Positions 28,096-37,800 of a DNA stretch of 45,348 nucleotides are shown in pieces. The position numbers and the translations under genes are program-made. Position 1 is the first letter of the stretch. Every line of letters starts with the position of its first letter. The notes below the pieces were generated by a model, which was not told the DNA's origin, did no database searches, and saw only the letters and a program-made list of their open reading frames with translations. The stretch is taken from assembly GCA_031262595.1 (NCBI GenBank), contig JAISHI010000023.1:1-45348 (forward strand), in the 5' to 3' direction. Source of the stretch: Christensenellaceae bacterium (GTDB lineage: Bacteria > Bacillota > Clostridia > Christensenellales > UBA1242).

Positions 28096-29841
28096 ATGTT
28101 AAAGTTGATTTTTAGATTTAAAGGCTGGGAATGGCTGATTTTAATCGTTGCGTTCGGGGCGATAGCCGCGGGGGTTTGGGTTGACCTTAAATTGCCGGAC
28201 TTTTTAGCGGAAATGATTTCGATATTAACGCCCGCGAACGGCGTTATGACGGGAACAATGACCGACATCCTTATAAACGGCGGACTTATGCTGGCTTGCG
28301 CGTTCGGGTCGATGTTTATAACAATTTTCGTGAGTTTTGCGTTCGCGTTTTTAAGTTCGCGCATGCAAATTCGCTTGCGCTACGACATTATAAGCCATGT
28401 AATGAACTTTTCCCAAGCCGAAGTGAATAAGTTCTCGATTCCGAGCCTCATGACCCGAACAACAAACGATTTATATCAAATTCGAATGTTCGTTGCTATG
28501 GCGCTCCAAGTTATGATTAAAGCGCCGCTGACTGCGATTTGGGCAATCCTTAAAATCCTCGGGAAAAGCGCGGAACTCTCGACGATAACTTTCTCGGTTG
28601 TTGTTATGCTTTTATTGGTCGTTGCGCTCTTAATTATAATCGTTATCCCCCGCTACCGAAAAATCCAAACCTTAACGGATAACCTAAATGGCGTTGCGCG
28701 GGAGGGTTTAACGGGCTTGCGCGTCGTTCGCGCTTATAACGCGGAATCTTTCCAAGAAGAAAAGTTTGATAAACATAATAAAACCCTTTCGAATACCTTC
28801 CTGACCGTAAACCGCGCGATGGGCGCGTTCATGCCGTTCATAAACCTTGTTTTAGGCGGAATGGGACTCGCAATTTATTGGTATGGCGCGAGCCTTCTTA
28901 ATATGGGGAAAGTAGACCTTGGGAACTTAATGACCTTCCAAAACTATTCCGTTCAAATTATCTTTTCGTTTATAATGTTGATTTTCGTTTTTATAATGTT
29001 GCCGCGCGCGCTCGTTTCCGCAAAGCGTATCAACGAAGTTTTTAATACTAGCCCGACTATCGTTTCCGCAAAAAACCCGATAACCCCGACCGAAAAAGGA
29101 ACACTCGAATTTAAAAACGTTTCCTTTAAGTATCCTGACGGGAAGAACTATATTATCCGCGACATAAACCTAAAAGTTAAACGCGGCGAAACGCTTGCGT
29201 TTATAGGCGCAACGGGTTCGGGCAAAACTACCCTCGTTAACCTTCTTCCCCGCCTTTATGATGCAAGCGAGGGCGAGGTTTTGGTTGACGGCGTTAACGT
29301 TAAAGACTATGACCTTAAAACTCTTCATAATATAGTCGGTATCGTTCCACAAACAACGACGCTTTTCCGCGGAACAATCGAATCCAACCTTGCGTTCGGG
29401 GTCGCTAACGGCGCAATCGACGAGGCGGCGATAAAAAAGGCAATCGATATCGCGCAAGCCGCTGAGTTTATCGACAACCTACCTAAAAAACTTAAAAGTA
29501 AGGTTGCGCAAGGCGGAAAGAACTTCTCGGGCGGACAAAAACAACGCATCTCAATCGCGCGTGTTATCGCCCGAAACCCCGAGATTATAATCTTCGACGA
29601 TTCGTTATCAGCGCTCGATTATAAAACCGACCGAAAACTACGCGAGGCACTTAAAAAGCAATTACCCGAAACGACAATCGTTCAAGTTGCGCAACGAATC
29701 GGCACTATTAAAGAAGCCGACCAAATCATTGTTCTCGATAAGGGCAAAATCGTCGGCGTCGGCAAGCATAAAGACTTATTAAAGAACTGCGCGGTTTACG
29801 AAGAGATTGCGTTGTCGCAACTTTCAAAGGAGGAATTATGA
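28096..29841 (+). CDS. ABC exporter half-transporter, degenerate nucleotide site
   Basis: GATGSGKTT; FSGGQKQR; IIIFDDSLSALD (D in place of the catalytic E); VAQRIGTI (Q in place of the H-loop His). Confidence 0.93.
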   Translation: MLKLIFRFKGWEWLILIVAFGAIAAGVWVDLKLPDFLAEMISILTPANGVMTGTMTDILINGGLMLACAFGSMFITIFVSFAFAFLSSRMQIRLRYDIISHVMNFSQAEVNKFSIPSLMTRTTNDLYQIRMFVAMALQVMIKAPLTAIWAILKILGKSAELSTITFSVVVMLLLVVALLIIIVIPRYRKIQTLTDNLNGVAREGLTGLRVVRAYNAESFQEEKFDKHNKTLSNTFLTVNRAMGAFMPFINLVLGGMGLAIYWYGASLLNMGKVDLGNLMTFQNYSVQIIFSFIMLIFVFIMLPRALVSAKRINEVFNTSPTIVSAKNPITPTEKGTLEFKNVSFKYPDGKNYIIRDINLKVKRGETLAFIGATGSGKTTLVNLLPRLYDASEGEVLVDGVNVKDYDLKTLHNIVGIVPQTTTLFRGTIESNLAFGVANGAIDEAAIKKAIDIAQAAEFIDNLPKKLKSKVAQGGKNFSGGQKQRISIARVIARNPEIIIFDDSLSALDYKTDRKLREALKKQLPETTIVQVAQRIGTIKEADQIIVLDKGKIVGVGKHKDLLKNCAVYEEIALSQLSKEEL

Positions 29842-31841
29842 GCGAAGAAATAATCGATAGCGAAGAGCTCGAACTCGATGATAAACAAGGCGGCGCAAAC
29901 CGCATGGCAAAAAGCGGCGTTAAAGTTCCTAATAGCGAAAAAGCGAGCAACGCGAAAAAGGCTTGGGGCGATTTATTCCGTTTTAGTAAGCGTTATCTTC
30001 CGCTTATTATTATTGCGATTGTTTTCGCGATTGGGTCGGTTATCCTCCAACTCATCGGGCCTAATAAGATGCAAGAAATCCTCGAAGAAGTTATGACCGC
30101 CGTCGGGATTTCGGCGGCAACGCAAACGCCGCTCGTTATAAATATCGACGCAATCGCGAAAACAGGGTTCTTATTAGTCGGGATTTTTGCCCTTAGTTTT
30201 ATCTTTAACTTTATCCAAAACTGGATTATGGCGGGAGTCACCCAAAACCTCGCGAAAGGACTTCGAAATAACATCTCAACGAAAATAAATAAGTTGCCGT
30301 TTGAGTTTTACGATAAAACGAACATCGGCGATATAATGAGCCGAATAACAAACGACGTCGACACGGTTTCGTCAACGCTCAACCAAAGTATCGTAACCCT
30401 TATAAGCGCGACGATTTTATTCTTGGGTTCGGCTGGGTTTATGTTCGCGACCAACGCTCTTATGGCGGTAGTTGCGGTCGGGGTTAGTCTTTTAGGTTTT
30501 ATCGGCATAAGTTTTATAATCCGCGCATCGCAAAAATACTTTAAACGTCGCGCCGACCTTTTCGGCGTAATAAACGGCAAAATCGAGGAATGTTATTCCG
30601 GGCAAAGCGTTATAAATACCTCGAACGCGAAAGCGCAAACCATGGCGGAAATCGACGAACTCTTAAAGAAACATTATAAAAATACTCTAAAGAGTCAGTT
30701 CTTTTCGAATACTATGCAACCGCTTATGGGTTTTGTCGGGAATTTAAGTTGGGCGGCGGTTATGATTGTCGGCGCGGTTTTGGCGTTCGACGACCCCGCG
30801 AAATATATCCCGATTATCGGTGCGTTTATGATTTATGTCCGCTTGTTTACTCGCCCGCTTAGCGACATCGCCCAATCGCTCCAAAACCTCCAAGATACCG
30901 CCGCCGCGAGCGAGCGCGTTTTCGAGTTCCTCGGCGAGCCGGAACAAGCCGACGAGAGCGCGATTATCCAAAAAGTTTATATAAAGTCCGCTGGCGGTTC
31001 AAGCGAGGCGGAGTTTAAGATTGCCCGCCCAGACGCGAAACTTTTAAACGACGACGGAACAAAAATTGCGGTTGGCGAACTCGTTGCGACTAATGCGCTA
31101 GAAGAAATAAAAGGCGAAATCGTCTTTAAAAACGTTAAGTTCGGCTACGATAAAGAAAAACCGCCCGTTATTAAGGATTTTAGCCTAAACGGGAAGGCGG
31201 GTTCAAAAATCGCAATCGTTGGGCCTACGGGAGCCGGCAAAACAACAATCGTCAACCTTTTAATGAAGTTTTATAACATCGATGGCGGCGATATCCTTAT
31301 CGACGGCAACAGTATTTCTAACCTAAAACGCGAGGATATTCATAAACTCTTCGCGATGGTGCTCCAAGATACTTGGCTCTTTAACGGAACGGTTCGCGAA
31401 AATCTTTGTTATAACATCCCGCGCGTTTCCGACGAAACGCTTTATGAGGTTTGCGAGGCTGTTGGGCTAACTCATTTCATCCAAGCTCTCCCTAACGGGC
31501 TAGATACCGTTTTAGACGAACAAACAAACGTTTCGAGCGGACAAAAACAACTCCTAACAATCGCGCGCGCGATGATAAAAGATTCACCGTTCCTTATCTT
31601 AGACGAGGCAACTTCGAATGTCGACACGCGAACTGAACTTCAAATCCAAACCGCGATGGATAAGTTAATGAGCGGACGAACAAGTTTCGTTATCGCGCAT
31701 AGGCTCTCGACGATTAAAAACGCGAATACAATTCTAGTTTTAAAAGACGGAAACGTTATCGAAAGCGGAACGCATAACGAACTACTCGCAAAAAAAGGTT
31801 TTTACGCCGAACTTTATAACAGCCAATTCGCGAATAAATAA
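29838..31841 (+). CDS. ABC exporter half-transporter, canonical Walker B and H-loop
   Basis: GPTGAGKTT; VSSGQKQL; FLILDEATSNVD; IAHRLSTI. ATGA overlap with the previous gene. Confidence 0.93.
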   Translation: MSEEIIDSEELELDDKQGGANRMAKSGVKVPNSEKASNAKKAWGDLFRFSKRYLPLIIIAIVFAIGSVILQLIGPNKMQEILEEVMTAVGISAATQTPLVINIDAIAKTGFLLVGIFALSFIFNFIQNWIMAGVTQNLAKGLRNNISTKINKLPFEFYDKTNIGDIMSRITNDVDTVSSTLNQSIVTLISATILFLGSAGFMFATNALMAVVAVGVSLLGFIGISFIIRASQKYFKRRADLFGVINGKIEECYSGQSVINTSNAKAQTMAEIDELLKKHYKNTLKSQFFSNTMQPLMGFVGNLSWAAVMIVGAVLAFDDPAKYIPIIGAFMIYVRLFTRPLSDIAQSLQNLQDTAAASERVFEFLGEPEQADESAIIQKVYIKSAGGSSEAEFKIARPDAKLLNDDGTKIAVGELVATNALEEIKGEIVFKNVKFGYDKEKPPVIKDFSLNGKAGSKIAIVGPTGAGKTTIVNLLMKFYNIDGGDILIDGNSISNLKREDIHKLFAMVLQDTWLFNGTVRENLCYNIPRVSDETLYEVCEAVGLTHFIQALPNGLDTVLDEQTNVSSGQKQLLTIARAMIKDSPFLILDEATSNVDTRTELQIQTAMDKLMSGRTSFVIAHRLSTIKNANTILVLKDGNVIESGTHNELLAKKGFYAELYNSQFANK

Positions 31842-31852
31842 ATAACATATAT

Positions 31853-31876
31853 AACCCCGCAAAACTGAGCGGGGTT
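31853..31876. terminator. Intrinsic terminator
   Basis: AACCCCGC…GCGGGGTT. Confidence 0.7.
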
Positions 31877-31887
31877 ATTCGTTTAAT

Positions 31888-34800
31888 TTAAAAATCAAAC
31901 GCTTTCTCGAATAACTGTAGACGTAGTTTCATAAAAGGGCTACTATAATAGTTTACAGATTTGTTATCGCCAAAAAGCGAGAGCCCAAAGTTATTGCAAA
32001 CATCTTTAATCGAGAAAATAACCGAGCCGGTATTATTCCCCCCAAGCGACCCCGGCGCGAAGTCTATATCAAAAGTATAATCCTCGCCGTCGATTGTGGT
32101 TGTTCCTGCGAGATGAGTTCCATTATTTAGGAACGACCCCGTTCGAAGCGTAAAGCCGCTATGTAGCGAAACCCCACCCTCGCCGACAAGAATTTCACTT
32201 AAAACAGTAAGCCCGTCCTCGCGATTAACGATAAAGTCGCCGCCGAGGGTTAAATCCTTAATTATAATCCAACCCGATTGCCCTGTTGCTTCGTTTTTAG
32301 TTATCATAAAATCATGCAAAAGAGTAAAGTCCTCTTCCCTCTTATCAAAAACCATTTCGTCGCTGATAAACTCGCCCTCGTCGTCAACATACCGCCCAGT
32401 AACCGTTTCGCCCGCGCGGATAACCGTCCCCGCTGGAATAATGTCGCCGTCATCGAAGGTGAAACCTTGGCGACCGGTACTTCCCGTTTCCCCCCAGTTA
32501 TAAAGCGTTAACATTCGCTTAACTATAAGAGTTCCACCGAGAGTTAAATCTTTCGAAAGTTCCATATCCGCGCCGAGCTCGAAGTCTTTTAAAAGAACTA
32601 AATCGCGCATAAAAGTTAAATCGTTCTTAAACACCCAATCTCCGCCGAGCGTCATTGCCGCGCCTAACATAAAACTCTTTGAAATTTGCCAGTCCTCGCC
32701 GACAGTCATCGCGCCAACAAGTTCTAAATCTCTTTCAAGTTTTATAAAATCGCCTAAAATAATCTCGCAAGGAGTTTCTATTGTTTCTGTATTGCCGAAG
32801 AAATCCTTCATTCGAGCGTCCGCGCCTAATATAATATCCGCGTTAGCCGTCCAAAGCGCGCTTAGTTTTAAAGCCTTTATAAGTATAATGTCCTCTTCTA
32901 GCGTAAGGTCAGAATTTAATATTACATCATTAAGCTCCCAACCAGCCTTAAGAATATTCCCTGCTTTTAAAACCGTTCCTACCGGGAAAACCGTTCCCGC
33001 ACTAAAAGTTGCGGATTTTAAAACCGAACCCGCCGGGAGAATTTGTTCGCCATAAAAACTGCTACCCGAAGGAATATTCGTTCCTTTAGAAAGATATAGG
33101 TTTTTCGGTAAAATTTGCCCCGCGGCTAAGATAGTTCCTGAAGGGATAACCTCGTATTGTCGAATAGCCGTTCCTGAAGGGATTTCTTGCCCCTTTGAGA
33201 GTTTACTAATGGATTTAATTCGCTCGTTTGCTTGCCTTGGATTTTGTAAACTTCCATACTCATCAAGTATAATAAGGTTTCCTTGCGAATCCCGATCGCC
33301 CTCCATAAACCAACGAACCCAATCCGTCTCGCCTGCGTAAAGCGTTTCGCCCGCTTTAATAACTGTTCCCGCGGGGAGTATTTCGCCCGCTAAAATCTTC
33401 GAATATTTTGGTAAAATTGTGCCTGCTTTAAGAACGCTGTCCGGGTTGCCGTCCTCGTCCTTGTCTTCTTTCGTATCGCTATAAATAATCGCAATTCGCC
33501 CGCGCAAAACCGAACCGCCGCCTATTACCGTTCCCTCCGCTAACTTCGAGCCTTGAGTTATAACGCTACCCTCAGTTAGGAACGAATAGTCGTTGTCTTT
33601 GATTATGCTGCCTCGCGTTGCGTAGATGCTGCCTGTTATTTGCGTGCCTAACTCGAGGACATAATCGTTAATTAGCGTCATATCCGAGTTTATATACATA
33701 TTGCTTCCAATAACAAAATCTTCTTCAATCTCAAACTCGTTAGCTATCGTGAGCCAACCGCCAAGCATAACTTCCTTAGTTGAAACCCAATCTTTTTCGA
33801 AGATATAGTCTTGCGTTAGTATAAGGTCTTCTTCTAACGTTTCGTCGTCTATAATTTCGCCCGCTTTAAACATAGAGCCAGCAGGAAGAACTCGCCCCTT
33901 AAAAAATGTAATCCTCGACGGAAGTGTTTGTTGCGTTAGACGCAAATCGCCACCGAGAATAAGCGACGCCCCCGCAGTCAAAGTCCAATCCTCGGTTAGA
34001 GTTTTTGCGCTTGCGAATTTTAAATCCTTATTCGTCGTAAACTCGCTATTTATAACCCAATCCGCGTATAAAACCTCCGAGGTTTCGAGCGTTGTTTCCG
34101 CCTCGGTTGTTTGAGCTATTCCGTTTACATTATAAGTTTCGCCAGCAGGTATAACAAACCCGACAGGCAACGTTATGCCCGCTTTAACGATATAACCTTT
34201 TTTAAGAACTGTCCCTTCTTTAAATAAAATCGTATCCGCAGGCAAAGTCATTCCAATCTTAAAAACTTGTCCTTCGGTAAAGGTCATCCCCCTAGGAAGA
34301 GTTGTTCCGTTCGTAAAGATAGTCCCCGCGGGAATAGTTTCGCCCGCTTGAAACGTGAACCCTTCGCCGAAAACAGAGCCTTCTTTTAAGATAGTTTCCT
34401 TTTGGATATCCGTTCCCGGCGCAAAAACCGCCCATTCGCCGCTAAATCCATCAAGTTCAAGCGACTTAACTTTCTCAACCTCAAAGCCGCCGGCGCCGTT
34501 CCCCTCAATCGAGGCTAAAACTTCTAGATCCTCATAAACATAGTTATACGGGAACTCAATATATGTTATAACCCCCGCATACGCAGAAACCGACCCAACA
34601 ATAAAGTACGTATCTGGGTTTATCGACGGTTTGACGGGGTTTCTAGATGCCTCATCCTCATCTCCACCCATACTGCCCATTGCCCAATCTTTATGATCCT
34701 CGTTCCTGTCTCCCACGTCAATTTCAGTGTTATTTTGAACTTTTAAAACTGGCGTGTCCTCATCAACCCCAGCGACTTCGCGGTTTTGCGTATAAACGCC

Positions 34801-37800
34801 TTGATCCGCTAGCCAATAGAAAACCAGCGCGGTGCTTTTATATTCTGGATAGCGCGAATCATACGGCGAATAGATAATTTCAACGCGACGATCCCAACTC
34901 GAATGGTCGCGATGACTATAATTTGTTATAACGATTGTAGGTTCGCCAAAGCCTTCTTGTTTCGCGAGATTAGCCATGCCATCGTAATACATTCGAGTAT
35001 AAAACCCGAGTTTGCTATAATCAACCTGATAGCCGGTTCGCCACATTCTATCAACAAAATCAGTTTGTAAGTTTATCTGCATGCTGTCATTCGCTTGGTC
35101 TGGGTTAAAATAGTTGTATTTTTTAAGAACGTTCTTCATAACATTCTCTATAACCATATTTTGGATATCCGCCTCGCCGTTGTTTAGAGCCGTCGCTTCC
35201 GATTTCCATTTCTCGTCGCCAATCGCGCCAACCATAACGCCCGAAATTATGCCGTAATCATCAGGTTTACTTTCGTCTTTAAGAACGTTGCCTTGGAAAC
35301 TTGCGATTATCGCGTTGACGTCAACTGCGCCTTTTCCATTCGCAACGTCGCTCCAATTATCCCGCGCAAAACCTTCAATTAGCCCATAAGTTGCCGAAAA
35401 CTCATAGGTAAAATATATATAAACCGTATAGGAATATTTATTCTTATTTATATAAGTTGCGCTAACAACCCAACCAAGTTCTTCCGGTTTTGAGGAAACC
35501 TCGCTGACATTCGCGACTCCGTTATGGTTCATTATTTCGCTATATTCATAAGCCCCAACGCCGACGTTTTTAGCGGAAATAGTCGTTGCGCCGTTTAGGA
35601 TTGGGCTTAGGATTGCGATTTGTTCATACCCAACAGTTCCCAACTTCGCGGCTAAGATATTCGCGCTCTCAATTTCTTTGTCATCCTTATCTTTTGGCGC
35701 GACGTTATTACTTAAAAGCGCGTCTTTTAAAATCGTTCCTAGAACTTCTATATCCAAACCTGCTTCTATATAGTTTACATAAAGATAAGAAGTTAAGTTC
35801 GGAGCAATGCCTTCTAAATATTCGTTAAAGTCGTCGTATTCTTGGATTATTGCTGCGTTGTTTTCTATTGCTTCTTCGCTCCAACCGCCACTTAAAACAA
35901 GTAAAACCCATGTCTCGCCAACCATTCTCAAATCAACAACCGTTCTCGTGTCTTCATTTTCGACTATTGCATCTTGTATTGCGTTTTGCGCGATTTTGGC
36001 GGTATTTTCATCGTCGAAGATATGCGCGGCAACTATATACGCAAAATCTGCGCAAGAATAGGAAACAGTCGCGTCTGGCTCCGCGCCAATAAAATATTTT
36101 ATATAGGTATCTAGGGCTTTACTTGAATTATCGCTATTTTCGCTAACGATTAAATCCGGCGTTTGCGCGGCGGTTATATTCTCGGCGATAACTTCCGCTA
36201 AATCTTGCATGTCCTCAATATCAATATTGCCTAAGCCAGTTATAACAAGAATATAATAATAAGTATTTCCACTCTTAATAACTTTTTGCGCTAATATAAC
36301 CGCGTTATATGGCAAGTTAAACTTGATTGCTTGGAACATAAATTCCGCTTTCTTTTCGTCGGTAAACGAATACGCATCAACCGCATACGAATAATTATCG
36401 CTCGTAAACTTAACGCTGGCTTTCGTTTCCTCAGTCAATAAATCTATTATAAATGTCGAAAGTTCGTTGCCGACTGGGAATTTCATTTCTTCTTTATCCG
36501 CGAATGCGAAGTCGCCTATCGCCTCGCCCTCCGCATCGATAATAACCGACGAAATTCTAACCTCTCCGTCTATCGGCGCATCAATAACCTCGGTCTCCTC
36601 TGGTGGGTTCGGGTTCGGCTCAGTTGGCCGCTCGTTAAATATTTCAAGGGCGTCTAGTATATGCCCCGCAACGGCATAGTTCCGCTTTTGGTTTGCGCTA
36701 AACCCTGCGGTTGGGTCGTTATTATATTCGCCGATATAATTGTCGTCATCGCTGGTATCGGTTGGTTCTGGCTCCGTGCCAGTGCCTGTGCCCGTGCCTG
36801 TGCCTGTGTCTTCAACTTCGGTTGGTTCAGGGCTCGAGACAACTAAAATAACCCCGAAAAATTTATATAAAACTGGAACGCCCTCTTCTAAAATTTCAAC
36901 GTTATCGTAAGTTCGCCCCAAAACGATTGTTTGGAAATCTTTACGGCCGTCCATGATATCGTAAGTTATTTGATAACGTTTTGCGGCGACCTCTACCTTT
37001 TCTATATCTTTTTCTTTTATAATATAGGCGACTATATCGTATTCATACCCGTCCGCGGTTTCGCTCTTAAACTTAACTGCGCCGTCCGCAGTAAAGTTAA
37101 ACGTATCTAAAACTGTAGCCTCTTCCTCGTTAGCATTGTTAGCATTATCGTTTTTAAGGTTTTCTTTTTCGTATCTTTCAATCTCTTTTCTTAAAATTTC
37201 TACTAACGCCGTTCCGGAAGGAACTTCAAAAACCCTATAATGCTCATGGTTTTCTTTACAATAGAATTTTATTATGCCGTTATCGGTTTCGGTTGGGAAT
37301 TTCGTATAAACGCCTTTCGCTTCCCAAACATGTTTATGAACTAAAACATCCGCCGCCTTTATGTCATCCGCCGAAAGGTTAAGCTTCTCGAATAAATTCT
37401 TGACCGCAGGCTGATCATACGCCGGATTAAGCTCGCCGTATTTGTTGTTTTTTATAAACTCTTGGTATTTATCCCAATAGTTATTTAATAAATAAAGTTC
37501 GTAATCAACAGTATTCGCTTTTTCGGGCGTTAAAATTATTTCTTTGCTATCTATTACGATACTTCCACCGTCTGGATCCTCGCAAAGTTCCACGTAATAA
37601 TCATAACTAATCGCGCGCGCATATTCGTGAACCCAACTATCGCCCGAATTAGGGTTGCCGTCGTCATACTCGCTTTCTTTTTCGTTATAGAACGGAATCG
37701 TATATTCCTCGAAATAGGCGATAACCGCGTAAGAAGGTTTAGTCATATCTTGCATAGTCTTCTCGACGTCAAGATACTCTAAAAGAGTTTTATGATACAT

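Noticed and set aside
32080-34440. Non-coding tandem repeat array
   Set aside because: The minus-strand frame is fully open and periodicity is at the protein level (hexads); DNA units are diverged.
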